NCBI RefSeq assembly: GCF_963662255.1
Contig: NC_085067.1
Coordinates: 3,562,428-3,626,427 of the forward strand
Direction of reading: 5' to 3'
Source of the DNA: Cinclus cinclus
Taxonomy: Eukaryota; Chordata; Aves; Passeriformes; Cinclidae
DNA length: 64,000 bases
The notes below the pieces were generated by a model. The model was not told the DNA's origin and did not search any database. It worked only from the letters and a program-made list of their open reading frames with translations. Below are positions 27,401-42,400 of this stretch, one piece after another (within the stretch, counting starts at the first letter, position 1; every line of letters begins with the position of its first letter). Position numbers and translations under genes: made by a program.

Positions 27401-30400
27401 GTTTGACAAAAAGTAGAAATTAATAGTGGTCTTTATTTGGTGGTCAGGCTCAAAGTCAAACTGGAACTTCAGAGCCAGAAGAAAGAGACTGATTTAATGC
27501 ATGTGAATAAAAAATCCTGCTGATTCAGGAAGTGTTCCTTTGGAGGACTTCAGAGAGGAAAAGAACAGTATTTTATAAGTACGTGTGCTGGGCTATCAGG
27601 GTTAATGTGGGTATTGGACCCTGAAACTTTGGGACTGCACAAATCTGCTCTGCAAACCAGTAAATGCAGTAGATATTGCACTGAAATACACAAATACTGA
27701 ATGTTTTCTAGGAGTCCCAGTAGATGTATATTTTAATATAAAATTGTTACAAACAGTTTCAACTGAGGAGCGGATCCTGTTCAGTAGAAACAATCAGGGG
27801 GTTGTGCTTCTGTGGTGCTGTTGTACTTAAACCTTTGGAATTATGGGCTGATGTTCTACCAGAAGAGTCCTGTCATGGGAGAGCATCTTGTCTGTACCCC
27901 ACAAATGATGGCTGGCTTAGGGCAGGGTCATTTTCATTGTGCACAGGATTTAATAGAGATTCTGCTTTGATGGGAGAAATTACTGCAAATAATCTGTATT
28001 TTGTCAGGACTTTTGTTAGAATTTCTAAGCCTAATAATCTTTTTTAATAAGAAGGGTTATTGTTGTTGGAATAGTGATTGGGGAAGAATTGCAGTTAAAA
28101 GTCTGGATGTGTGGCAAATTAAAAGAAAATGGAAATAAACAGAATTGTCCAAATGTGGGTAATCACTGGACACTTAAAAGAGGTAGTGCTGCCATTTGGA
28201 GTGGCTCAGTTTCTTGTACCGTTATAAAATGAGGTTGGTGTGATCATGGGAAGTGTCACATGTTGAGGAGTGCCTTTGCTGAGTGCTGCCCTAAGGGGTG
28301 AGGAGACAGAACTCAGCTGTAGTGCAGTGGAACTGGAGATTTTGAGATACTTAGAAAGTCATCACTGTGTATCTAAATGCCTTTTCCATGTTGTTAAAAT
28401 TCAGAATATTAGAATTGTTAGAATTCAAAATTTGGATGGACTTTTCTATCCATAAATGGTTGCTTTCCTTGGATAATGTATATAGAGCAGAAAGGTTTTA
28501 ATTCCAGCCTTAGACACAAGGGCATGGATTTGCTTGGTGAGCTCAGCTCAAGGTGCTCTGCCTGACTTTGTGACTGCTCCTGTGAGTGCTGATTTATATG
28601 TGAGTAACTGAATACATCAGTTGGAACACTGAAGCTTTGTTCAGCTCAGATTACTTGCTCTTGGAATTGTAGCAGAGTTGTACTCTGTAATTGCTGGTTG
28701 TTGATCCACTCTGAGTGCTACAGCACATCCCTAAACTTTGGGCAACTGCTGGCTAGGCTTAATGTGTGCTCTGTGAAGGATGCAAGAAAGTGCCAGGTTT
28801 TTAGCTCTGGAGAGGGCTGAGCTAGACTTGCCAACTCAAGGAAATACTCTCAGCACTCTAAAAGGGAAATTTTACCATTTCTGGAAGTTTAAATTCAGAA
28901 GTATTGCAGTTAGCATGTTAATAGTAAAGAACTAAATCATACTTATAATTTGATTAGTGATTAATTAACAACATCTATAACAGCTAGTAAAAAAGAACTT
29001 GGGAGGGTTGAACTGCCTGGCTTGCCAGAGCTTTTATCTTAGGGCTGCAGAAAGCAGCTCACCCCCTTCCCCCTCCTGTGCCCCAGCTTTGTTTGAAGCT
29101 GATATTTTTCATATCTCTCAGTAGCAACTTAAAACTTTCTTGCTGATTGGCAAATGTAAGTCATGTAAGATTTATGAGGTGCTCCAGGATGGGCTTAGGC
29201 CAGTAACAGGTGCTTCAGCTTAAACTCTTAATAGTTCATATATTTTTGTAAATTAGAAGGCAAGCAAGTGGAATATTGCAGTGGAGGAGATATTAATCAT
29301 GGTAAGGACGTTGAAGTCCTTCAGAGAATGCAGTGAGCACAGCTTGGCTCAGATTTCAGTGTGGGGGCTTCCACTTAAGAGAAGCTGAGTGCTGGATCAA
29401 GGATATGAAGAGATGCAAGGCTAATAAAATTCTGATGTGTGTTTGTCCTCAAATAGGTCTAGAAAGGGCTTCTTATAAAATGCTGCCTAAACTGTTCCAG
29501 AGTGTCACAGAGGCAACTGAAAAAATGTGTCTTAAACCAAAGTTTGTTGAATGTAGAGAAAGTTTTTAACATAGAATTGAGAGAGAGCCATGGCTGTGTG
29601 GTGCTTTAAATTCCCTATCCCTGGAAGTATTCAGGACAGGGCTTGGAGCAACCTGATCTGGTGGGGGACGTCCCTGCCCATGGCAGGGGGTTTGGACTTG
29701 GTTGATCTTTAAGGTCCCCTCAAACCCAAACCTTCCTGAGATTCTATGATTACAGAGAATTCCTTAAATAACTCCTTGAAAGAAGGTTTCTCTAAGTGAA
29801 GTTTTAAATGAATTTGGTGGCCAAGCAATGGTCAGTGCTGGCTGTGTTCCTGCAGTGTGTGTGGCTGGAGCCTGTGGCCAGCAGCAGGTGGGAGACCAGT
29901 GATGTGAGCAGACAGAAATTCACTGCCCGTGTGTGACGGGGATCACCTCTGGTGACTCCAGGGAGATTAGAAGGTGCTGTGTGAGAGGGGCAGCACTGCT
30001 GCAGGCAGCTTAAGTGGCAGAATGACACAATTTCCTGGAATAAACACGTTGCTGGGTCAGGCAGCCTCTGCTAAGGAGCTCTGTGATGTTGCTGCTGGGG
30101 TGGGTTTTGTCCTTTTGAGCCGTGCCCTGAGCTCAAGCCCATCCCCTTGTGTGGACAGTAAAAGTTTCCATCAGCAGATGAATGTGCAGGAACGTCGCTG
30201 ACCGAGGCTTCGACTCCTTTAAGGTTTGTTGTGCCTTTAAAGTTTGTGTTTATGCATTGATTATGCAGCTTAAATAAAGTTACTGGGGAACAGACAACCA
30301 AGTGATGTTAAGCTGGCCCGGTAAGAACAGGATTTTCAACAACTGTTTTCTAAATAGATTAGATGTAAAATAATTTTCTTTAATTTTTTAATGCTGTTTT

Positions 30401-33400
30401 AATTCCTTGTTTTCAGGTCAATCTATCTGGCAAGGTGGAAATAATTTATCTTAGCACATCTCTGACATCTTGCTTGAAGGAAGTCTTTGCATAATCAATA
30501 ACCAGCACCTTAATTGCTAATAATTTGCAGCAAGATGATAGTGGTTAGTGTTTAGGGTTTCTGCTCCTGTTCACATTATTAAAATGTCAAAACCAAGTCA
30601 GTTTGTGACCATTTCCAGCCTCAGTTCACTTAGTGAAACAGTGACACCTGCTGCTGCACTCACAGGGAGGTTGCTTCCTCTGTGAAGAAGAAAAGCCTAT
30701 TTTGTGGAATTTTTCAGTCGTTTGTCAAATCTGAGTTCATGAAGTGCTAGAACAGCAGTCTTGTAATTCTCTGTCCTTGTGTTGTTCTCTGTCCTTGTGT
30801 TTTCCGTGAATTGCCAGATGTACTCTGGGTATCTGTTTGAGACAAGTCCTGTGTTTACCGTGCTTATAAAACTGTCAGCAGAAAATAGAGTTTTTGTTGG
30901 TTTTAAAAATAATTCTTTCTGTAAACTCACTGGAACTATAAGTCTAAAATTCCCACACCAAATTTTTTTTTAGCAACTATATTTCTTAAATACTAGTGAC
31001 AGTTTTGAGAAAGCGACTTGGAGTTGCTGATAACTTTCATGCTGCCAGACCTTTTGGTCCCCAGTTGTAAGATCATGTTTCACTATAAAATGCATGAAGT
31101 TAAAAATAAAATTTGAGAGGAGCAACGCCCTCACTGAATGGATCAGACCTCCCTAGGCACTTTTAGAGTTATTCTGTTCTTATGCTGACCACTGTGCTGT
31201 GCCTGTAACTTGATATTATCAAGTGAGAAGTAAGGCAGCATCAGTTTTTGTGCTGCCCTGAGGACAGGATGCTGCACCATTGTGTGATAAGGTTATCATC
31301 TAAATCCTATTTCATTTCAGCAACAGATTGCTCGTCCTTCTCAAGAAGAAAAGGTAGAAGAAAAGGTAGAAGAGGAAAAATCAGACAAATCAGAAAAAAA
31401 AGAGGAGGAAAAGAAAGATGAGGAGGAGAAGGATGAGAAGGAGGAATCTAAGTAAGTGTGTATATGCTGAAGTGCATGAATTCACCCTAGACTGCAGGTT
31501 TTGGCAAAGATCAGAACAGGATTTGCATTAGCCTAACAGTGAAATCTGGACTGAAAACTGTTTCTTTTGTGTATGAAATTTTTTTTTTGGACATACAAAT
31601 TTCTCTGTCTTGCTGAGCTAATCCGATCAGTGGAAAAAGTAATGGGATTATTATTTTGCACATGTAATAATTTCCATATCTTGTTGGTTTGGCCTTTCTC
31701 GTATGTTCTATCATACATGGTGTGTTCATATTTTCTTTGAAGTTGACAAAATCATGTATCTGTATTAGTGTCTGGCAACTGGAAGTTGTGGGCAATAAGT
31801 GAATTCTGTTTCACTGAAGGCATCTTCTGAGTTCACGGAGTTTTCTTTGTGGGGTTTGGGATTTGTTTGTCCATTGATATTCAGGAATATCTGCTCACAA
31901 TGGCTCTCTGAATGTGACTGAATTATTTTTTACCTATTCCCAGAGAGAATACCAAAGAAAAGGACAAAACTGAAGTTGCACCAGAGGAAACAGAGGAAAG
32001 GGAGCAGGCAGCTCCTCGGGGCCGAAAAACTGCAAACAGCCAAGGTCGGCGTAAGGGCAGAATCACCAGATCAATGACAAATGAAGCTGCACAAGCAAAT
32101 GCTGCTGCAGCTGCAGCCACTGAAGAGCCACCACCACCTCTGCCACCCCCACCAGAACCTTGTGAGTAGCACTTACAGCACTCCCAGGGACCCAGCTGCT
32201 CGTGGGCTCCTCACTGACACGGGGCTGTTTCCAGGCATGCAGTGCACTTGTCTTTTCTTGTGTAGTATTCCAGCTTTATTCTTAGCCTTGTTTATAATTT
32301 TGTGACTGTGTTCAACTTCACAAGTGTAACTTCATGAGTAGTGCATGTGCAATCGGCTGTTAGAATGATGTGAGGGGAGAAAAGGCAGTTCAGCCCTTGT
32401 GTGATAACACCTTGTCTCCCTGTGCAGGTTCATGATGGGTCTGCAGAGATCCAGGTGCCTGTGACACAGATTCACTTACAGGCTGCAGCTCACAGAGGAT
32501 GTTGTTAAATAATTGGCCTGATATTTGAGTACTTCAGCAAGTTTCATAAGCTGAAATAGATCTTGGCAAGTTGTTGTTTCTGCATTAGGTGGAAAGAGGC
32601 TTTTTTAAAATAAAGCGTTACTTTCCTGGCTGGTATGGTTAAAAAAGACAACACAGTCTCTGAGTGTATTCTGGAAAAGGCTGACCTAATTTGTGTTGAT
32701 GCAGAAATACCAGAATATCTTGTGGCTGGTAAATAATTATCCAGGATGGCAGGGCAGGTTGTGGTTTTCTTTCTTGCAGTGCTCTGCAGTGGCAAAATTT
32801 GTTGCTCCTCTTGCTTCAGCTGGGTAGTTACAGGCAGCTGCTATTCTAGAGCTTGTAACATCTCTTCTGTTACTCAGATGTTCTGCCTATAAAGAACAGA
32901 GTAATTGGGCACATCAGTTCTTGTATAACTCTAAACAACAGAGATTGTGAGAAACATTCTTACTCCGTTGATACAGCAGTGTTTTATAAGCAGTGGGGTT
33001 TTTTAAGTCTGAGGAAATAGTGTGTTTTACTTTTGTTTTGCTTTATTTTTAAACCATTCTGCAGGGTTTTGTGAAAAATCCAGAACAATTTTTCAGTGGA
33101 TCAGATACTTTATAGTGTCCTACTTCTGTGGTTTGTTAATGGAAGCTGTTGCAGGGTCTTTGTTACGTGCTGTGTGTAATGGCAGATTTTATGGAAAGGA
33201 AATGGAGGCTGGTGCAGCTCAGTGCTGTTCAGAAATTTAAACAGGATAATACAAAATCCAGGGGAGTGAATGAAAAGCACTCTGGACTGAATCATACTTA
33301 GTTTCCTGCTTGCTTTTACTTACTGGGGTTTTTTGTTTTCTTTTTGTCCATTTTTCGAGTTGGAGACACAGTTGATACAGGAACAGTAGATTTCTTGACA

Positions 33401-36400
33401 CACACTAACCAATAAATAACCATTCCAGCAATGAGACAGCACTGAACTAGCTTAGAGCATGTTGGATTGCTGCTTTTAGTAGCTGATGGTAATTACTGAC
33501 ATTTAAAATGAAATTTTAGTGATAAATACACCTGAGTTACTTACAAATCTTCCTTGGCAGACAATTAATCCCAGTTTTGTAGGCAGAATAGTTTTGGACC
33601 ATTTTCTCTGCTGAGCTTTTGGTGGTTCCTTCTGAATCTCTGACTTGGTTTAATGGAGATTGTCTGCTTCCCTCTGATGAGAGAACTTTCACCAGTGACC
33701 TGAGCAAGCCATAATGTAAATAGATTTCTTGACTATGGGGTGCATAATTGGTGCCATAATAATGAAACCTGGTGTTTTCTCTGCTCAGTATCTTTGTTTC
33801 TCTTTCAGCTTCTACAGAGCCTGTGGAGACATCCCGCTGGACAGAAGAAGAAATGGAAGTTGCTAAGAAAGGTAAACCTTGTAAAGCCTTGAACTTCCTT
33901 CTGGATACTTGCATTTGCAAAATTTCAAGGATTTACTGAATCACTGAATATATTTACTGTGACTTTTGCCAGTACTATGCTGATTTGAAAATTGCTGTTG
34001 GCTTTTTTGTAAAAAAAGGAAAAAGCAAGCGGCTTTAACAGACAAAATAATTTTTTGAGACTCGATTTGACTCTTTTCCTGTGGGTTACTTAGAACTGTT
34101 TGGAGAGCAGTACTTCTCTGTCTTGCCTTCCCATAGGCATTGTTGTTCCATTTATTGAGGTTTGGATAGCTGAGTTATTGATCATAATAAATACTGGTTC
34201 TTTTATGTCTGACCAGGTCTAGTGGAACACGGGCGAAACTGGGCAGCAATTGCCAAAATGGTTGGGACGAAAAGTGAAGCTCAGTGTAAAAACTTCTACT
34301 TCAATTACAAAAGGAGGCACAACCTGGACAGTCTCCTCCAACAGCACAAACAAAAGGTGAGTGCTGTAGACATTGAATATTTTGCAGGAGAAAACTTGGG
34401 TCTTTCTGAAGTCATGCATCACTCTTCACTAAGGCTGTTTTGCAACCTCCAGTCATTTCCTTTTCTACTTGTTTTTGTGTTGTGACATAAATCTCCTAGA
34501 AATGGTTGCTGGTGCTCACTGACCTGTGAGAGTGACCTCTTCTTGCTTTAAAATGCAATAGGAGGTTTTGCACTAGGTAAAACACTTGAGCCTGAAGAGT
34601 TCTTCAGTGCTCTGAAAGGCACATTCCTCACCAGTGCAAGAGCAGCTGTAGATGTACAACAGCTCCTTGAAACACAGCAAACTCTGACCTTACCAAACAG
34701 AGCAGGAGAGGTGGTAGAAGTCCAGGAACTGAAAGTCTAGGAGCATTGAAAGTAGAATGCTGTGTGTTGGAGTTCTCTAAGCTGCAGTGCCTTCTCTCAC
34801 TGAGGTGAAGAACATCAGTGTCTGTTTGCTGTAGTTGTTCTGTTGTCCCCCAAACATGCCATGAGACTGTGGTTTGTTCCCAAACTTGTTTTTGGTCAGG
34901 AGCAGCAAAAGCTGGCCTGAAGTTGAAAGAGTGTCCTCTCATGAATGACTGTGCTAAATAGATACCCTCTGTCCTTCATTTCAACCTCAGACTGGTAAAT
35001 GGGAATGAAGGAAAAGGCAATAATTGTGAATTTTCAGTACCTTGTCAATGCTGTGTCTTCCTCAGTCTTCGCGAAGGCCCCGAGAGGAGCGAGATGTGTC
35101 ACAGTGTGAGAGTGTGGCTTCGACTGTGTCAGCTCAGGAGGATGAAGATATTGAAGCATCTAATGAAGAAGAGAACCCAGAAGACAGTGAAGGTAACTTT
35201 TCTAGGAAGGAAACTCATGTGTGCACAGAAAAGGGCCCATGTTTTGTGCTAATTATATGCTCAGAAAGCTGTGTTCCACTTCATGATGTTGTTGTTCAAA
35301 TGCTCTTTCAGTTGGATTTCAGCAGTTTGAACTCACTCAAGGGGATGTGGCATTTTTAGAATTTAGCAGCCTAAAGATGTTTGCTGCTTAGTATTTTGAG
35401 ATGCTTTGATTATGCTGTCATCTGGAGTGTTGAAACAAGTTGAACCAAATACATCTAACCTTTGGTAGCTCATAGTCTCAGTAAAGCTTCAGACAAGCAA
35501 ATTCAAGTGGTGGGAGTTTTTTTGTTGTCTTTTTTTTTAATATATATTTGTTGGTTGTAACTGGTAATTTATAGACACTCAACATCAGTCAATCTTGGCT
35601 GGTCTTTTGTGGAGCAAAAGGCAATAGAATTCATAAACAATGAATGAGAGAAGATGACTAAGTGTTGGGTTTCCAGTTGTTGGTATTTTTTAGTTGCAGT
35701 ATTTGTGTAATTCAGCCAATTGTCCATTTCTATAATAAATCCAAATTAATTGCTTTGCAGATGGGTTGGTTAAAATTGATGGATCCTTACTGCACCCATT
35801 TTGTCACATATCATTGGTTGAACCTTCATGGTAAAACATTTTTCCCCCAGGTGCTGAAAATAGTTCTGATACAGAAAGTGCTCCATCTCCAACTCCAGCA
35901 GAACCTGCTAAACCAACTGAAGAAACTCCATCTGAGCCTGCTGCTCCAAAAGTAACCACTGAGGCCCCAGCAGAGCAAGAATCTGCCAGTAAACCTGCAA
36001 CCAGCACATCTCCCTCCTTACCAGCTCCAAGTGTATCAACAGCTGAAACTCAGAACCCTGAGCCACAGGTTAAGGAAGAAATAAACACTGAAGCTGAGGA
36101 GCCTATGGAGGTGGACAGCAGAAGCCATTCAGCTGAAGCTAAGCCTGTGATTACTCTTCCAGTTCATACCAAAGTAGAACCTGTAGAGACTGAAATGAGG
36201 CTACCAGAGAATATTCAAGTGAAAATAGAGAATGATACCAAAGAGAGAGAGGTAGAGAAACCCAAGGAAAAGTCAGAACCGGAGGAAATGGACTACAGCC
36301 TGTCCCAGCAAGTTCCTACAGCCAGACCAGAATCCCATTCAGATAATGACTCCAGTGCCACCTGCAGTGCTGATGAGGAAGTTGATGGAGAACCTGACAG

Positions 36401-39400
36401 ACAGGGGTGAGTAGGGCTTTCAATGGACAGTCTTTGGAGCTGTTTCTCTTTTGGGAATGGCTGACACACTGAGGGTATTTGAAGTCTTTCAGTGTTCTCT
36501 TGGTGCAGTTCCTGTGTCACCCCAGAATGGCACTGGAGCCAATGCCCCCCTCCCTCTCAGAGGTTTAATATTCACACAGTGCCAGGGATAGATGTTTAAA
36601 TGTTAAAAGTATCCAGTGTCATGGAGTGCATGTGGGCTTTGGAAGAGTGCAGGTGATGGTGTTTCTGCACTCTCTTGCCTTTTCAAACTTCATCTTTCCA
36701 CAAATGTTTTAGCCCCCCACGTGGAATTATTTTACTATAGACTACTGTTTCTTTTCTGTAGTTCTTCCTATCCAATGTGCTTTTCCAAAGCACTCTCTAT
36801 AAGGAAGGTTGCATTGCTGTCAGTACTGCATACATAAATTTCTGATGTGGGAGATTCTGAGCTCATATTTTGGTATTTCTGTGTGTTATGAAAATACAGC
36901 AGTATCTGTTCCTCTTCTACTGTATGTGCTGTGGGACAAAACACAACATGGTTCTGACTTTTCAGCTCTTTGTCCAGTCTGAAAAATATGTTGGTTTTTT
37001 GAAGTTAAGAGTTGTGTCTGTAAATCCTTTAAGTTGTATAGCTTTGGTTCTTTTGGTGATATTTTTCCCTTCTATCTCTTTTTCCAGTATCTACAGCAGA
37101 GAGTCAAAGCCCTCACTTTTAAATCCCACTGGGTCAATTCTGGTATCATCCACGATAAAGCAAGGGCAGATGGACCTGCAACAGCTTCACCACAGAGCTG
37201 CTGTCATCCCACCTATGGTATGGGCAGTTTTCAGTGATGTTTGAAGGAGTGTTTGTTACCCCTAAATCTAGTCACAACATTAGGCAGGAAAAAATTGTTA
37301 AACAAATGAAGAAAAAGATAATTTATTACTGTATTTTTCAGGTGGGAAAGGTTAAGTGCAACCAAGTCTAAACCCAATAGTTTAAAACCAGGTGTGGACC
37401 TTTTGAAACACCCAGACTGCAGGGGAGAACTGCGCTCCACAACTCCTCCAGGAATTGCCTGTGAGGGTCTCCCTGACGTTGTCCCCTCGTTGTCCCCAGG
37501 TTTCCTGCAGCCCCTGCTCTGTCCCTGTGGGCACCCCAGTGAGTGGTTATGCTCTCTACCAGCGGCACATCAAGGCCATGCACGAGTCAGCCCTGCTGGA
37601 GGAGCAGCGGCAGCGCCAGGAGCAGCTGGACATGGAATATCGGAGCGCTGTGAGCCCCTGTGGCACCTCCAAGAGCCCCAGTGTGGAGTGGGAAGGTTGG
37701 TGTTCCCATACCTGTGCTTTGTGGCTGTGTGCTACACTGCTGCCTCGTTGGAGAGTGACAATTTAGTGTGATAAGGAGCTGATAATGAGCTGCTCCTTGC
37801 TGGAAGGAACCTGCCTGCTCTGTTGCACTTACTGTTGAAGAGCTGCCTTGTAGGCCCTTTATATAAAGGTAGCAAACTGGTTCCATTTGGGTCAAACCCA
37901 AAAATGAGTTGTTCCTACAGGGAGAGGTGCAGTGTGCAGGTTAGTGGAGCAGATGATTCTGTTCTAGGGGAACCCTTCCAGAAGTTTAAGGTGAAGGCAG
38001 GAGTATGTACTCCGTGCAGTAAAAGATTCATTTTAAGTGTGCTCATACATGGACACTGAGCACTGAAATAGGACACAAGAGTTTGGTGGAACAGATTAAT
38101 ACTTCTTTTTAATTGCAGTGTTTGTACCTGATGGGTGTGTCTGGCATTGGAGTAGTCCCTTTGTTAAAACTGTGCTGTGAATTGGACCTTTTGACTCCAG
38201 TTTCTAACCCAGGGTTCTCTTTCTGATAACTTCAACCCTCCCAGGAAAACCAGTGGCCTATATGCCTTATGCTGAGGTCAAGAGAATAGAACAGGAAGCA
38301 CAAGTGCAAAATCCAGCCACAAGGTCAGCATCACCCTACAGGTTATCTCCAAGAGAAGTCAATAAAGCCTCTCCCCAGCCTGAGATGAATGCAGCTCGCT
38401 ACAGTGTCCCTCCAGGTAAAGATTTGGAGGATCAAATTATTCTCTAAACACTTTGTGGGCTAATAGAAAAAGACAATTTTCTGTGTGTGTGTGAATTGGT
38501 GCTCAGTGTTTTTCTAGCCCAATGAGGCTATACTGTACTATTTCTGTTCACACTGCAATGTTTAATGTAGAATTTTTCCCCTCAAGTTCTCCAGCCAGCC
38601 CCTCACCAGGTGATAACCAATATTCCTGAAGGAGTTCGCCTGCCCACAACCAGACCCACCAGACCACCACCACCACTCATTCCATCCTCCAAAACCAGTG
38701 TGCCATCAGAAAAACCTTCCTTCATCATGGGAGGCTCAATCTCACAAGTAAGAGAATTATTATTTGAAAATCTGTCTTACATCAGTTTTTGTACCCTTTC
38801 TGCAATCTTCAGCTTCTTGTACTGGGTTATGGAGTCACAGCATTAACCTTTAAGACCTACCTGTACATATAATTCTAAAAGTCCAGGAATTACAGGAGCT
38901 TTAGAAATGGAACATTTACTCACATTTAAGGGCATGGATAGGTGACCTGCATCTCCAAACTACCGGTGACACTCCACTCCTGCTGCTCTCTGCTTTGGGA
39001 CATGGCAGTGGGGCACTGTAGCATTTCCAGATAGGATCATAGTAGTTTTAGCACTCTCCTTTAAAGAGAGATGTGAATCTTCATTCCAGAAACAATAATT
39101 AGCATCTATTTGTTGTTTCAGGGAACACCTGGCACTTATTTAACATCCCACAGTCAAGCTTCCTATGCCCAAGAAACTGCAAAGCCATCAGTGGGTTCTA
39201 TATCCCTTGGGCTACCAAGGCAGCAAGAGTCGGCCAAATCTGGTAAGGAAAGAAAAGCTGACATGTTTTATACAGACTATTTAATGATCCATAATTACAG
39301 GAAATTTAAAAACCTCAACCTTTTCTTCTCCTCAGTAGGTTCCTTGCCCTATATCAAACAAGAAGAATTTTCACCCAGAAGCCAGAATTCCCAACCTGAG

Positions 39401-42400
39401 GGACTTCTGGTCAGGGCACAACATGAAAGTGTGGTGCGAGGTAAAGAAAGTTACATAGATTCAAAAAGTCTTGTCAGAGCCTGAGAAAACCAAGAGAATT
39501 AACTGCTGAAGTGTTATTTTAAAAGTATTCTATGATTATATAAGTATCATAAGATTACAGGATTCATTTGTTGCCTGTTTTCCAGGGCATGTGTATTTGT
39601 AGCTGGCTCCTCCTGTCTGCATGGCTCACTTGAAAATATTTGTTACAATCCATGCAAATTTCAAAATAAAGTTGCTCACTAGAGCAGATCCATCAAAAGA
39701 AAATAAATTAACTTCCATGAGTTAATGCTTACTATATTACTATAAGTAAAATACTTGCAGTCTGTAAAAGGCTATGTTAAAAGAGGAAATGGCCTAACTG
39801 CCTCAAATCCCTGCTGTTAAATTGAAATTTCCCCTTAATTTTAATGAAAACTAACAGTTTTCAGTAGAATTTATAATTATTTCAAATTGAGTGGATTTTT
39901 TTTTAAATTTTCTTATTTATCAGGATGTCTTTATTTCAAACCAGGTACCACAACAATACAGGAGGGGAGTATAACACGAGGAACTCCAACCAGTAAAGTT
40001 TCAGTTGAGACCATTCCTTCTTTGAGAGGCTCCATAACTCAGGTATTTTACATTTTACTGCTGGGAAGGCTGTAGCAAAGCAGCATCTTCAGACTATCAC
40101 TGAATGTATTTGCATGTCTGAAAAAGTCAATTATTATCACAGGGTAGGAACTGCCTTGAAAATGACTTTCAATCCAATCAGATAATCAAACCCCACTATT
40201 GTTGAAGTCAGCATTACCATGATTTCATCTTCATATATATGAGTTTTCAAACCTTTTAGGTAATACCAGAGCCTTTGGTAAACCTAACTTAGGGCAAATT
40301 TCCTGAAAATTGTATCACACCCGAGTTCAAATATTCAGACCAAGTGTAAACAATCTTGTGCAGATTCTATTTAAATCCAAGAAGGGAAATTCAGGTCTTC
40401 TGTCTTTCACATTGTTTTGGTTGATTTGGTATCCTTAGTACAGAGAGTAATTGCCTCAATTCTGCTTTGAGATGAGAAGGGGAGGTTTCATTGCTTTGGA
40501 CAGAAATAAAAATTAATGGCACCATATGTTATCTTCCCCCCAAATGGTATTTATAGGGTAAATGTTCCAGGTTGTGAAATACACTGGTAATATTGTTTAA
40601 CAAGGTAGCAGAAATAACCTTACTCATATTTAGGTTAAGTGTCTATAACAGAGGCAGAATTTTAAGCCCTACTTGATAAATTAGCTTGTTTTATAGACCT
40701 AAAAAGTTTTTTTTTGTTTTGTTTTGTTTTGTTGTATTTTCCCTTCACTCCTCCTTATTCTCTAATGACTCAGAGCATGTGAGTTGATTGATGTGCTGGG
40801 TTTGCACACAGGGTACCCCAGCTCTGTCTCAGTCTGGCATTGCTGCTGATGCACTGCTCAAGGGAACCATCACCCGGCTGGCTACAGAGGACAGCAGCCC
40901 AGAGAAGTGCAGGGAGGAGGCCTCAGCCAAGGGCCATGTCATTTATGAAGGCAAAAGTGGGCATATTCTGTCTTATGATGGTGAGTATTTGCATATTCTG
41001 CCTGGTCAAAGTCAGGTTCTGCTTTGATTATCCATAGCTGAAGTGTTTCTGTTTTCAAGCAGATGTGTGTTTAAAATACAGTTACTATTCCTTTGCCATT
41101 TATTTCCTATTTTCATTGAATGTTTGTATTGTGAAAGGGTAAATAACCAGGTTTAAAATTACCTGTATTAAAATGAAAACGAATGTATCATGTAACTTTA
41201 AACTTCAGCTGAAATACTGATAAATTAGTAACTTAACAATTAACTTCTTGACAAACTATAAAGGATTTTTTAAGATTGATATTTAATGTTACAGTATTAT
41301 ATTGAAGTTGTGTTGTTTAAATATTAATGACCTGTGGTCTCATTAATGTAATATTAATGTGTCCCTTTGTTGTCCACATTTCCTGACCACACTCTTTTAC
41401 ATTTTGCCAGCTATTAAAAATGTCCGTGAAGGAACAAGGAGTCCAAGAACTGCTCATGAAATTGGCTTAAAGAGAACCTATGATACAATGGAAGGAAACA
41501 TAAAACAGGGGATGTCACTGAGGGAGTCTCCAGGGTCTGCACCACTGGAAGGTAAAAACAGCTGCTTCCAAAATGTTTTATCCATTGATGTAAAAGCTGA
41601 TTCTAAATCAATTGAATTAGAGTTGTCTTAGGGTCCAGACTAACAGAGAAGTTAGATTTAAATCACACTAATGGCCAAATCCACTGCAGTTAGAGTGTGC
41701 TGGAAACAGGACTGGAGTAGATCCCAGTTTTCTTTTCTGTTTTACCACAACTGCTGCTGTCGCAGGTGGCACTTCCTGCTCTCAGCACATCTGACAGATG
41801 TTCCTGGCTCTCCACAGTTCCAGTGATCCTGTTGAGCTCAAACTGGGTCACACCAGCACAGCCTCTGCCACACCCTTTAGTTAAATATTGGTATCACACT
41901 GCCCTGACCTTATGCATTCCTGCAAGAAACCTCTTTGAACTGCAGGATCCTGCTTCAGGGCATCCCTAGTGCTGTGGTGTTTTAATAAACTGTAATCAAA
42001 CAAAGCCTGCAGAGGCCAAGGCAGGTCATTATATAACTTCTCTGATTGTTTTGTAAAAAAACAAACGCAAGAAAATATTTCCTGCCTCAACTATGGAGCC
42101 TTGCTACTTAAAAGCATTTTGTGCCATCTTTGGGTAGCCCTGAGAGGCTATTTTGTGGACATGTTCAGCAGATGGAACAATGTGAATGTGAGGTTTGTAG
42201 GCTGCACACAGAAATTCAGTGTTGCCTCTAAGTTGCTGATGCATTTGGCTCTCTGGGCTCTTTTGGCATCTGAGAAGCTGCTCTGGTGCTTTTATGCTTG
42301 GTCTCATCAGTGACACATTTTCTGTCTTCAAACTGTGAAAAATTATAAGTGTTTTGAGCACTTTGTTTAGATTCTTACTGTAGGCACAGTAAATTATTCT

